64,000 nt of DNA from Microbacterium festucae (GTDB lineage: Bacteria > Actinomycetota > Actinomycetes > Actinomycetales > Microbacteriaceae), in contig NZ_JAOEFC010000001.1 of assembly GCF_025421715.1 (NCBI RefSeq), forward strand, positions 868,001 to 932,000, written 5' to 3'. The position numbers and the translations under genes were made by a program. Every line of letters begins with the position of its first letter. Within the stretch, counting starts at the first letter, position 1. A model generated the notes under the pieces. That model searched no databases and was not told where the DNA came from. It worked only from the letters and a program-made list of their open reading frames with translations. Shown here one piece after another: positions 1 through 7,875 of this stretch.

Positions 1-2
1 GC

Positions 3-1520
3 GACCGCATCGTGGTGCGGATCACCTCCCGCCCCGGCGAGACGTTCGTCGACCGCATGATCGCCCTCGTCGAGGGCGCCTCCCGTCAGCGCACCCCCAA
101 CGAGATCGCGCTGAACATCCTGCTGGCGAGCCTGTCGATCGTGTTCGTCGTCGTGGTGCTGGTGCTCAACCCGATCGCCTCCTACGCCGCCTCGCCGGTG
201 TCGATCCCGGTGCTCATCGCCCTGCTCGTCTGCCTCATCCCCACCACGATCGGCGCGCTGCTGTCGGCGATCGGCATCGCCGGGATGGACCGGCTGGTGC
301 AGCGCAACGTGCTGGCCCTCTCGGGCCGTGCGGTGGAGGCGGCGGGCGATGTGACCACGCTGCTGCTCGACAAGACCGGCACGATCACCTACGGCAACCG
401 GCGCGCGACGGCCTTCGTCGCCGTCCCCGGCGCCGACGAGGACGAGCTCACCCGCGCCGCCGCACTGTCGTCGCTGGCCGACCCGACGCCGGAGGGCACT
501 TCGGTGCTCGACCTGGCGGGGGCGGCCGGCATCGTCGCCCAGCTGCCCGCGGATGCCGTCACCGTGCCGTTCACGGCGCAGACCCGCATGAGCGGCGTCG
601 ACCTCGGCGACGGCACGCAGGTGCGCAAGGGCGCCGCGGGCGCGGTGCTCGCGTGGCTCGAGTCGTCGGGCGCCGACGTGGCGGCATCCGTGCGCGCCCA
701 GCTCACCAGCGAGGCCGACCGCATCGCCCGCTCCGGCGGCACCCCGCTGGCCGTGGCGACCCGCGGGGCCGACGGCGCCGGGCGCGTGCTCGGAGTCATC
801 CACCTGAAGGACGTCGTCAAGGAGGGGCTGCGCGAGCGGTTCGCCGAACTGCGGGCGATGGGCATCCGCACCGTCATGATCACCGGCGACAACCCGCTCA
901 CCGCGGCGGCCATCGCCGACGAGGCCGGTGTCGACGACTACCTCGCCGAGGCGACCCCCGAAGACAAGCTCGCCCTCATCCGCGCCGAGCAGAAGGGCGG
1001 CAACCTCGTCGCGATGACCGGCGACGGCACCAACGACGCCCCCGCCCTCGCGCAGGCCGACGTGGGCGTGGCGATGAACACCGGCACCTCGGCCGCCAAG
1101 GAGGCCGGCAACATGGTCGACCTCGACAGCGACCCGACCAAGCTCATCGACATCGTCCGCATCGGCAAGCAGCTGCTCATCACCCGCGGCGCGCTGACGA
1201 CCTTCTCCCTGGCCAACGACATCGCCAAGTACTTCGCGATCATCCCCGCGATGTTCATGGGGGTCTTCCCCGGGCTCGCCGCGCTGAACATCATGCAGCT
1301 GAGCTCGCCGGCCTCGGCGGTCACCAGCGCGATCATCTTCAACGCGCTCGTGATCATCGTGCTCATCCCCCTCGCCCTGCGCGGCGTGCGCTACCGCGCT
1401 GCCGGCGCCGCGTCGATCCTCAGCCGCAACCTGCTGGTCTACGGTCTCGGCGGCGTGGTCGCGCCCTTCGTGGGCATCAAGCTGATCGACCTCGTCGTCA
1501 GCGTCATCCCGGGCTTCTGA
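3..1520 (+). CDS. kdpB: Potassium-transporting ATPase subunit B (KdpB), 5' end outside the window
   Basis: This is the P-type ATPase subunit that powers high-affinity K+ uptake by the membrane KdpFABC complex. The visible part is the C-terminal 505 residues; family members have about 680-700, so the N-terminal membrane helices and actuator domain lie upstream of the window. The phosphorylation motif DKTGT is encoded from base 369, followed by the nucleotide-binding domain, the TGDN motif (near base 890), the [10 protein letters not shown] hinge (near 1020) and the final membrane helices. It reads straight through position 3, so the ATG/GTG codons near the edge are not real starts. kdpC follows after 45 bases, as in classical kdp operons; kdpA is presumably upstream. 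Confidence 0.97.
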   Translation, partial: DRIVVRITSRPGETFVDRMIALVEGASRQRTPNEIALNILLASLSIVFVVVVLVLNPIASYAASPVSIPVLIALLVCLIPTTIGALLSAIGIAGMDRLVQRNVLALSGRAVEAAGDVTTLLLDKTGTITYGNRRATAFVAVPGADEDELTRAAALSSLADPTPEGTSVLDLAGAAGIVAQLPADAVTVPFTAQTRMSGVDLGDGTQVRKGAAGAVLAWLESSGADVAASVRAQLTSEADRIARSGGTPLAVATRGADGAGRVLGVIHLKDVVKEGLRERFAELRAMGIRTVMITGDNPLTAAAIADEAGVDDYLAEATPEDKLALIRAEQKGGNLVAMTGDGTNDAPALAQADVGVAMNTGTSAAKEAGNMVDLDSDPTKLIDIVRIGKQLLITRGALTTFSLANDIAKYFAIIPAMFMGVFPGLAALNIMQLSSPASAVTSAIIFNALVIIVLIPLALRGVRYRAAGAASILSRNLLVYGLGGVVAPFVGIKLIDLVVSVIPGF

Positions 1521-1565
1521 GCCCCCGCATCCGCACCCGTCCCCGCACCCGCCCGAGAGGCCCTC

Positions 1566-2177
1566 ATGTCCCCCACCCGCACCACCCTGCGCACCACCGG
1601 CGTCGCCGTCCGCGCGATGCTCGTCTTCACCGTCGTGCTCGGCCTCGGCTACACGTTCCTGCTCGTCGGCATCGGCCGGCTCGCCCTGCCCGACCAGGCC
1701 GACGGATCGCTCGTGCGCAGCGCCGACGGTCAGGTGATCGGCTCGCGCCTCATCGGCCAGTCGTTCACCGATGCGCAGGGCGCGGCCCTGCCGCAGTACT
1801 TCCAGTCCCGGCCGTCGGCCGCCGGCGACGGCTACGACGGCGGCGCCTCCAGTGGCTCCAACCTCGGCCCGAACAACGACGACCTGCTCGCCGCGATCGC
1901 CGAGCGCCGCGCCGCCGTCGCCGCCCTCGAAGGCGTCGATGAGGCGCGCGTGCCCGCCGACGCGGTCACCGCATCGGCCTCGGGCCTCGATCCGCACATC
2001 TCGGTGGCCTACGCCGAGCTGCAGGCGCCGCGCGTGGCCCGCGAGCGCGGGCTCACGGCATCCCGGGTCGATGAGCTCGTCGCCGCGCACACCACCGGCC
2101 GCGACCTCGGGTTCCTCGGCGAGCCGCGCGTCGACGTGCTCGCCCTGAACCTCGCCCTCGATGCGGAAGGCCGGTGA
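1566..2177 (+). CDS. kdpC: Potassium-transporting ATPase subunit C (KdpC)
   Basis: KdpC is the single-span accessory subunit of the KdpFABC complex, with a large external domain that stabilises the complex. The 203-residue length is normal. One membrane helix is visible near residues 14-38, followed by the family hallmarks SNLGPNN and ASGLDPHIS in the external domain. The ATG is preceded by a GAGAGG ribosome-binding site. It lies directly after kdpB and before kdpD. The kdpC-kdpD gap contains a 15-bp repeat and a -10-like element, so the sensor genes may also be transcribed separately. Confidence 0.97.
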   Translation: MSPTRTTLRTTGVAVRAMLVFTVVLGLGYTFLLVGIGRLALPDQADGSLVRSADGQVIGSRLIGQSFTDAQGAALPQYFQSRPSAAGDGYDGGASSGSNLGPNNDDLLAAIAERRAAVAALEGVDEARVPADAVTASASGLDPHISVAYAELQAPRVARERGLTASRVDELVAAHTTGRDLGFLGEPRVDVLALNLALDAEGR

Positions 2178-2180
2178 CCC

Positions 2181-2223
2181 CCGTGGCCGCCGACCCCGTG
2201 GCCGCCGACTCCGTGGCCGCCGC
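2181..2223. repeat. Short 15-bp-period tandem repeat in the kdpC-kdpD gap
   Basis: GTGGCCGCCGAC starts at 2183 and again at 2198, and its first nine bases recur at 2213, giving two and a half copies with a 15-bp period. It lies after the kdpC stop codon and before the putative -10 hexamer of kdpD. No function is evident; replication slippage is the simplest origin. Confidence 0.7.
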
Positions 2224-2251
2224 GCCGGCCGCGCGTGCATAGGGTGAACCC

Positions 2252-4741
2252 ATGAAGCGCGGCAGGCTGCGGGTGCTGCTGGGCGCCGCCCCCGGCGTCG
2301 GCAAGACCTACGAGATGCTCGAAGAGGGCCGCCGCCTGCTGGGCGGCGGCCTCGACGTCGTCGTCGCGGTCGTCGAGACCCACGGCCGCGCGGCGACCGC
2401 CGCCCAGGCCGAGGGGCTGCCGCTGGTGCCCCGCCGCGTCGTGCGGCACCGGGGCGTCGCGCTCGACGAGATGGACCTCGACGCGGTGCTCGCGCGCGCC
2501 CCGCAGCTGGCCCTCGTCGACGAACTCGCCCACACCAATGCCCCCGGCTCCGCCCACGCCAAGCGCTGGCAGGACGTCGAGGCGCTCCGCGACGCCGGCA
2601 TCGATGTCATCACCACCGTCAACGTGCAGCACATCGAATCGCTCGGCGACGTCGTCGAGCAGATCACCGGCATCGCCCAGCGCGAGACCGTGCCGGATGC
2701 CGTCGTGCGCTCGGCCGATCAGATCGAGGTGGTCGACCTGGCCCCGCAGGCGCTGCGCGACCGCCTCACCGCCGGCGACGTGTATCCCGCCGAGCGCATC
2801 GACGCGGCCCTGTCGAACTACTTCCGGCTGGGCAACCTCACCGCCCTGCGCGAGCTCGCCCTGCTGTGGCTGGCCGACGAGGTCGACAGCGCCCTGCAGA
2901 GCTACCGCACCGAGCACGGCATCCGCGGCACCTGGCAGGCCCGTGAACGCGTGGTCGTCGCCCTCACCGGCGGCCCCGAGGGCGAGACCCTGGTGCGCCG
3001 CGGCGCGCGCATCGCGGCACGGTCGGCCGGCGGCGAACTGCTCGCCGTGCACGTGAGCGCGCAAGACGGGCTGCGCGAGCCGAGCCCCGGCGCCCTCACC
3101 GCCCAGCGCGCCCTCGTCGAGTCGCTCGGCGGCAGCTACCACCAGGTCGTCGGCTCCGACGTGCCGGCCGCCCTCGTCGAGTTCGCCCGGTCGGTCAACG
3201 CCTCGCAGCTCGTCATCGGGGTGAGCCGCCGCGGCCGCCTGGCCGCCGCCGTCACCGGCCCCGGCATCGGCGCCACCGTCATCCGCGCGTCGGGCGACAT
3301 CGACGTGCACATCGTGTCGCACTCCGCCGCCGCCCGGCCCTTCACCCTGCCGCGGCGGGCGGGCGCGGCCCTCAGCATCCGTCGGCGCGTGCTCGGGTTC
3401 GCGCTCGCCCTCGTCGGCGGTCCGCTGCTGACGTGGCTGCTCGTGGCGCTGCGCAGCCCCGAGTCCATCACCAGCGATGTGCTGGCCTACCAGCTGCTGG
3501 TCGTGCTCGTCGCGCTGCTGGGCGGCATCTGGCCGGCCGTGTTCGCGGCGGTGATGTCGGGTCTCACCCTCGACTTCTTCTTCGTCGCGCCGCTGTACAC
3601 CGTCACCGTCGCCGACCCGCTGCACGCCTGGGCGCTCACCCTCTATGTCGTCATCGCGCTGCTGGTGAGCGTCGTCGTCGACCAGGCCGCCCGGGCCACC
3701 CGCGCCGCCCGGCGCAGCGCCGCCGAGTCCGACCTGCTGGCCACCGTCGCCGGCAGCGTGCTGCGCGGGGAGGGCGCGCTCGATGCCCTCGTCAGCCGCA
3801 CCCGCGAGTCGTTCGCCCTGGCGGGGGTGCGCCTCGTCGACGGCGAGGGCACGATCGCCAGCGACGGCGAGCCGCTGCGCGGCGACCGGCACACCGCGGT
3901 GCCCGTCGAGGGCGACACCGTGCTCGAGCTGCACGGCGCCCCGCTCGACGCCTCGGAGCGGCGCCTGCTGCAGGTGATCGTCACCCAGCTGAGCGCCGCG
4001 CTGCAGCAGCAGAAGCTCGAACGCACCGAGCATGCCGCCGATGTGCTGGCCGAGACCGACCAGGTGCGCTCGGCGCTGCTGTCGGCCGTCAGCCACGACC
4101 TGCGCCGCCCACTGGCTGCCGCCGTCGCCGCCGTCGGCGGGCTGCGCGCTGCCGGCACCGGGCTCAGCGACGACGACCGCCGCGAACTGCTCGTGACCGC
4201 CGACGAGTCGCTGTCGACCCTCACGGCGCTGGTCACCGACCTGCTCGACGTCAGCCGGGTCGAGGCGGGCGTGCTCGCCGTGTCGCTGGCCCCCGTCGAC
4301 GCGGGCGGCGCGGTGCTGGCCGCCCTCGACGAGCTGGGGGCCGGCCCCGACCAGGTCGAGCTCGCCCTCGACCCGCAGCTGGGCGCACTCACCGCCGACC
4401 CCGTGCTGCTGCAGCGGGTGCTGGTCAACGTGCTCGCCAACGCCATGCGCGTCAGCCCCGACGGCATCCGCACCCGCGTGTCGACGAGCAGCCTCGGCGG
4501 CATCGCGCAGATCCGCATCGTCGATCACGGCCCCGGCATCGCCCCCGCACGCCGCGAGGAGATGTTCGCCCCGTTCCAGCGACTGGGCGACACCGACAAC
4601 ACGGTCGGGCTGGGGCTGGGCCTGGCCCTCTCGCGCGGGTTCACCGAAGGCATGGGCGGCACGCTGACCCCCGAAGACACCCCCGGCGGCGGGCTCACCA
4701 TGGTGATCACGCTGCCCCTGGCCGAAGCGGAGACCGCGTGA
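2252..4741 (+). CDS. kdpD: Osmosensitive K+ channel sensor histidine kinase KdpD
   Basis: KdpD is the membrane sensor kinase that controls kdp expression through KdpE when K+ is scarce. The 829 residues contain, in order, the KdpD N-terminal domain with Walker A motif GAAPGVGKT (Lys18), a universal-stress-like domain (about 240-365), four closely spaced membrane helices of the DUF4118 type (about 380-485), a dimerisation/phosphoacceptor box SAVSHDLRRP with His615, and an ATPase domain with N box near residue 730 and a late GLGLGLAL segment. The ATG at 2252 lies 6 bases after a TAGGGT hexamer (2240-2245) and has no good ribosome-binding site, so a leaderless kdpDE transcript is possible in addition to read-through from kdpFABC. 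It overlaps kdpE by 4 bases. Confidence 0.96.
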   Translation: MKRGRLRVLLGAAPGVGKTYEMLEEGRRLLGGGLDVVVAVVETHGRAATAAQAEGLPLVPRRVVRHRGVALDEMDLDAVLARAPQLALVDELAHTNAPGSAHAKRWQDVEALRDAGIDVITTVNVQHIESLGDVVEQITGIAQRETVPDAVVRSADQIEVVDLAPQALRDRLTAGDVYPAERIDAALSNYFRLGNLTALRELALLWLADEVDSALQSYRTEHGIRGTWQARERVVVALTGGPEGETLVRRGARIAARSAGGELLAVHVSAQDGLREPSPGALTAQRALVESLGGSYHQVVGSDVPAALVEFARSVNASQLVIGVSRRGRLAAAVTGPGIGATVIRASGDIDVHIVSHSAAARPFTLPRRAGAALSIRRRVLGFALALVGGPLLTWLLVALRSPESITSDVLAYQLLVVLVALLGGIWPAVFAAVMSGLTLDFFFVAPLYTVTVADPLHAWALTLYVVIALLVSVVVDQAARATRAARRSAAESDLLATVAGSVLRGEGALDALVSRTRESFALAGVRLVDGEGTIASDGEPLRGDRHTAVPVEGDTVLELHGAPLDASERRLLQVIVTQLSAALQQQKLERTEHAADVLAETDQVRSALLSAVSHDLRRPLAAAVAAVGGLRAAGTGLSDDDRRELLVTADESLSTLTALVTDLLDVSRVEAGVLAVSLAPVDAGGAVLAALDELGAGPDQVELALDPQLGALTADPVLLQRVLVNVLANAMRVSPDGIRTRVSTSSLGGIAQIRIVDHGPGIAPARREEMFAPFQRLGDTDNTVGLGLGLALSRGFTEGMGGTLTPEDTPGGGLTMVITLPLAEAETA

Positions 4742-5409
4742 AGATCCTCGTCGCCGATGACGACCCGCAACTGGTGCGGGCGCTGCGCATCACCCTCGCC
4801 GCGCACGGCTACGACGTGGTCGCCGCCGCCGACGGCCCCGCCGCGATCGCCCTCGCCGCCCGCGAGCACCCCGAACTGGTGCTGCTCGACCTCGGGATGC
4901 CGCGGCTGGACGGCGTCGAGGTCATCCACGCCCTGCGGGGGTGGACGCAGGTGCCGATCATCGTGGTGTCGGGCCGCACCGGCTCGGCCGACAAGGTCGA
5001 CGCGCTCGACGCGGGCGCCGACGACTACATCACCAAGCCGTTCCAGATCGACGAGCTGCTGGCACGGCTGCGGGCGCTCGCCCGCCGCGCCGCGCCGGTG
5101 ACCGGCGAGCCCGTGCTCGCCTTCGCCGACGTCGAGATCGACCTGGCCGCCAAGGCCGTCGAGCGCGGCGGCGAGCGCGTGCACCTGACCCCGACCGAGT
5201 GGCGGATGCTGGAGTTCCTGGCCCGGCATCCGGGCGCCCTCGTGACGCGCCAGACGCTGCTCAAGGAGATCTGGGCGAGCGACCAGGTGAGCGACTCGGG
5301 CTACCTCCGGCTGTACATGTCGCAGCTGCGCAAGAAGCTCGAGGCCGACCCGTCCGCCCCCCGGCACCTGCTCACCGAGTCCGGCATGGGCTACCGCCTC
5401 GTCCCCTGA
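4738..5409 (+). CDS. kdpE: Two-component response regulator KdpE
   Basis: KdpE is the DNA-binding partner of KdpD and activates the kdp operon. The 223 residues comprise a receiver domain with acidic residues VADDD at the start, the phosphoacceptor Asp51 in LLDLGMP, and conserved Lys in DDYITKPF, followed by an OmpR/PhoB winged helix (LTPTEWRMLEFLARHPG and the C-terminal GMGYRL). The GTG start overlaps the kdpD stop (GTGA), which fixes the start and implies translational coupling. It ends at a convergent junction with a long dyad at 5427-5467. Confidence 0.96.
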   Translation: MKILVADDDPQLVRALRITLAAHGYDVVAAADGPAAIALAAREHPELVLLDLGMPRLDGVEVIHALRGWTQVPIIVVSGRTGSADKVDALDAGADDYITKPFQIDELLARLRALARRAAPVTGEPVLAFADVEIDLAAKAVERGGERVHLTPTEWRMLEFLARHPGALVTRQTLLKEIWASDQVSDSGYLRLYMSQLRKKLEADPSAPRHLLTESGMGYRLVP

Positions 5410-5426
5410 CACCCGCCCGCATTCCG

Positions 5427-5467
5427 CGAGATGGTGCACCTTCTCGGCGAAAAGGTGCACCATCTCG
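5427..5467. repeat. Long inverted repeat at a convergent gene junction (putative bidirectional terminator)
   Basis: Perfect 16-bp arms lie at 5427-5442 and 5452-5467, separated by 9 bases, between the stop codons of kdpE (+) and the SRPBCC gene (-). Each arm contains the palindrome GGTGCACC, so alternative local hairpins are possible. No T tract follows on either strand. A terminator acting in both directions is the simplest reading. Confidence 0.6.
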
Positions 5468-5477
5468 GCGCAGCGGG

Positions 5478-6458
5478 TCAGGCGGGGGCGAGGACCTTCT
5501 CTTCGAGACGCGCGTAGCTGGCTTCCATGCCGTCGGCCATGCCGGTGGCGAGGATCATGTCGCGGGTCTCCTTGTCGGGGTACTCGATGAGCAGGGTCAG
5601 CAGCGTCGCGCCGTCCTCCTCGTAGAGCTGCAGGTCGTTCGTCGTCGACGGACCCTCCATGCCGATCATCTTCTCGGTCGTCACGGCGCGGCGGGGCCGC
5701 TCGACCAGCAGGGCCTCGCCCTCGAAGCCGAAGGCGGTCTCGGGCGCGCCCTCCTGCTCCCACATCGACCGGTAGGCCTGGCCCACCTCGGTCGCCGGCT
5801 CGGCGACGGTCATGATCCACCCGTCGGGGCCCAGCAGCCACTGCTTCATGAGCTCGGGCTCGTGGTGCGCGCGCCACACGAGCTCGCGCGGGCCGTCGAT
5901 CAGCCGCGTGATGCGCACGTGCACGTCGTCGAGCAGCTCCACCTGCGTGCCCTTGCCCTGCGCGTAGGCCCGCAGGTCCTGCAGCACGGCGTCGAGCTGG
6001 TCCATGGCCATGCGCGAGCCCTCGATGGCGCCCATCTCGATGGTCTGCTCGAGCGCCTCGTGCGAGACGAAGTAGGTCGTGTTCGTCATCTTCGACCCGG
6101 TGTCGGTCGCCTCGAACCGGAACACCATGCGCATCGCGGGGAACTCGGCGATCGGCGCGCCGTCTTCGTCGACGAACGAGTCGAGCACCTCGAAGGATGC
6201 CGGTGCGTCGATGCGCGTGAACTCCCAGCCGCCGCGCGAGACGTCGCCGGTGGGGCTGGTCATGTGGTACTTCGCATGGCCGCCGACGGTGAAGTCGAAC
6301 GCGGTGAAGGTGGAGGGCCAGCCGGGAGGGCCCCAGAACCGCTCGAGCTGGCTCGGCTGTGTGAACGCCCGCCACAGCCGCTCGACGGGCGCGTCGAAGA
6401 CGGCCTCGAGGGTCATGGTGAGCTTCTCGGGATCGGTCGTGATGTCGGTCACGGGCAT
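5478..6458 (-). CDS. Tandem SRPBCC (AHSA1-like) domain protein
   Basis: A cytosolic protein of two START-like SRPBCC domains, each related to the Hsp90-activator homologue 1 C-terminal family. The first covers about residues 10-150 (AVFDAPVERLWRAFTQP, FWGPPGWP); the second about 165-320 (ITRLIDGPRELVWRAHHEP, WLLGPDGW). Such domains bind hydrophobic ligands; no substrate can be deduced. The frame extends upstream to 6539, but the ATG at 6458 has a strong GAGGAGA ribosome-binding site and begins the conserved part, giving 326 residues. It lies 52 bases downstream of an ArsR regulator; ArsR plus SRPBCC pairs are a common two-gene operon, which supports cotranscription and autoregulated expression. 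Confidence 0.88.
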   Translation of the reverse strand: MPVTDITTDPEKLTMTLEAVFDAPVERLWRAFTQPSQLERFWGPPGWPSTFTAFDFTVGGHAKYHMTSPTGDVSRGGWEFTRIDAPASFEVLDSFVDEDGAPIAEFPAMRMVFRFEATDTGSKMTNTTYFVSHEALEQTIEMGAIEGSRMAMDQLDAVLQDLRAYAQGKGTQVELLDDVHVRITRLIDGPRELVWRAHHEPELMKQWLLGPDGWIMTVAEPATEVGQAYRSMWEQEGAPETAFGFEGEALLVERPRRAVTTEKMIGMEGPSTTNDLQLYEEDGATLLTLLIEYPDKETRDMILATGMADGMEASYARLEEKVLAPA

Positions 6459-6510
6459 GGCGTTCTCCTCTGTGAGTCCGCGGGGTTCCGCGGCGATGGG
6501 TGTGGGCGTA

Positions 6511-6852
6511 TCAGTCGGGGTCGTCGGCGAGCAGGGCATCCAGTCGGTCGATGCGCTGACGCCAGAGGCTCTCGTAGCGCGACAGCAGCGCGCGGGCGCG
6601 GGCGATCATGACGGGGTCCGCGCGCACGAGGCGTTCGCGCCCCTCGGCGCGCTTGACGATGAGCTGCGCGGCCTCGAGCACGGCGACGTGCTTCTGCACC
6701 GCCGCGAACGACATGTCGTAGTCCGCGGCGAGCGCCGACACCGACTGCTCCCGCTCGATCGTGCGGCGCAGGATGTCGCGGCGGGTCGCCGCCGCGAGGG
6801 CGTGGAACACGCGGTCGGTCTGGTCATCGCTCAACTCTGTTTCTACAACCAT
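6511..6852 (-). CDS. ArsR-family winged-helix transcriptional regulator
   Basis: This 113-residue protein is a typical small ArsR/SmtB-type DNA-binding repressor: FHALAAATRRDILRRTI in helix 1, the recognition region SFAAVQKHVAVLEAA, and a wing RAEGRERLVRA. No metal-binding cysteines are present, so it is not an obvious metal sensor; this fits the SRPBCC-linked subgroup. The ATG lies inside an 18-bp palindrome and 8 bases after a -10 hexamer, which predicts a leaderless, autorepressed transcript. The SRPBCC gene follows in the same direction. Confidence 0.9.
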   Translation of the reverse strand: MVVETELSDDQTDRVFHALAAATRRDILRRTIEREQSVSALAADYDMSFAAVQKHVAVLEAAQLIVKRAEGRERLVRADPVMIARARALLSRYESLWRQRIDRLDALLADDPD

Positions 6853-6889
6853 TTGGTTGTACGTTAGACCCGCGGATGCCGGGTGTCAA
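6844..6889 (-). promoter_or_regulatory. Promoter and overlapping ArsR operator
   Basis: On the minus strand a -35 TTGACA (6889-6884), a 17-base spacer and a -10 TAACGT (6866-6861) precede the arsR ATG by 8 bases. The perfect dyad TACAACCATTTGGTTGTA (8-bp arms, 2-base centre) occupies 6844-6861 and covers the predicted transcription start and the start codon. This is a textbook position for an autorepressor site. Binding by the ArsR protein is inferred. Confidence 0.72.
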
Positions 6890-6944
6890 CCCCTTTCCCC
6901 GCTCGCCGCGCCGGCGGCATCCTGAAGGTCGGAGAGGAGCCGAC

Positions 6945-7151
6945 ATGACCACCGACGACCAGAACCCCGACGCTCAGAACCCCGACGCTCAGAACCCCGA
7001 CGCTCAGAACCCCGAGCCCGACACCGCCGACCTCGAGAAGCCGAGCACCGAGAAGAAGCCCGGCGAAGAGCCGAAGGCGCCCGCGAAGAACGAGCCCGAG
7101 CCCAGCCACGAGGCCGTGGGCCTCGGCGTCGTCCACGACGACGGCGCCTGA
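6945..7151 (+). CDS. Small acidic protein with QNPDA repeats, unknown function
   Basis: I do not recognise a family for this 68-residue protein. The N-terminus contains three exact copies of a 15-base unit coding QNPDA plus a fourth partial copy QNPEP (bases 6960-7016), followed by a Lys/Glu/Pro-rich stretch and the C-terminus GLGVVHDDGA. It is hydrophilic, has no membrane segment or signal peptide, and is probably disordered. The ATG is preceded by GGAGAGG at good spacing, which supports real translation. The frame opens earlier at 6876, but no start there has a ribosome-binding site. Confidence 0.6.
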   Translation: MTTDDQNPDAQNPDAQNPDAQNPEPDTADLEKPSTEKKPGEEPKAPAKNEPEPSHEAVGLGVVHDDGA

Positions 7152-7192
7152 CCGGCCCCGACGGCGCCGCGGCGCGCCTCAACCCGCGAGGG

Positions 7193-7819
7193 TCAGGGGA
7201 CGAGCGCCCCGTCGCCCTCGACCCGCTCGTGCGGCGGCCGCACGAGCACGCTGTCGAGCAGCGCCGCGCCCCACACCGCGGCGAGCCCGGCCACGATGAC
7301 CGTGCCCTGCATCACCAGCGCATAGCCGCCGCTGGAGAAGTTCGCCTGGATGAGGATCGGCGCGATCAGCGGCGGCAACGCGGCCACGGCGACGACCAGC
7401 CAGGTGAGCGGATGCCGGCCGCGCGCGATGACCCAGCCGCCGACGGACGCCAGCAGCGCCACGAACCCCTGATTGAGCACGAAGTCCCACAGGGCCGGGG
7501 GCTGGGTGAGGGTGCCGTCGCCGCGCTCGAGGCCGAGGGCCGCCCACAGGAACAGCACGACGCACACGAGCGTCACCCCGGCCAGGCGCCGCGTGCCGCT
7601 GGTGGGCAGCAGCCACAGGGCGGTGACCATCGCGCCCAGGATGATCACGAACTGCACGAGGTTCACCAGGGGGGCGTCGTTGCGGATGGTGCCCGCGTAG
7701 GTCTCGGACTGCACGATCGCCGAGAAGTCGGTCGCGGTGACCAGGTAGGTCGCGAACAGCATCGCCACCACCGCCGCTCCATAGCGGGCGGAGCGGTCGA
7801 AGGGCAGTGTCGGGGCCAT
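7193..7819 (-). CDS. Polytopic membrane protein, unknown function
   Basis: A 208-residue integral membrane protein with about six hydrophobic segments, beginning near YGAAVVAMLFATYLV and including VNLVQFVIILGAMVTALWLL and LAGVTLVCVVLFLWAAL. No enzyme motif is visible. It resembles small uncharacterised actinobacterial membrane proteins and shows some likeness to the Pr6Pr-type protein encoded at 25683-26375 (N-terminal layout, NDAPLVNLVQF), but this is only an impression. The ATG lies 6 bases after a TAGCCT hexamer (7831-7826, minus strand), which suggests a leaderless mRNA. It is divergent from the phospholipase gene. Confidence 0.75.
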   Translation of the reverse strand: MAPTLPFDRSARYGAAVVAMLFATYLVTATDFSAIVQSETYAGTIRNDAPLVNLVQFVIILGAMVTALWLLPTSGTRRLAGVTLVCVVLFLWAALGLERGDGTLTQPPALWDFVLNQGFVALLASVGGWVIARGRHPLTWLVVAVAALPPLIAPILIQANFSSGGYALVMQGTVIVAGLAAVWGAALLDSVLVRPPHERVEGDGALVP

Positions 7820-7875
7820 GGCGCGAGGCTAGCCGATCGCCTCCCCCTAGAATCGCAGGACATCCGGAGGGGGCC

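Noticed and set aside
2009..4528. 839-codon open frame on the minus strand opposite kdpC/kdpD
   Set aside because: It is the complement of a well-supported gene; its product is low-complexity Gly/His/Asp/Arg sequence typical of antisense frames in very GC-rich DNA.
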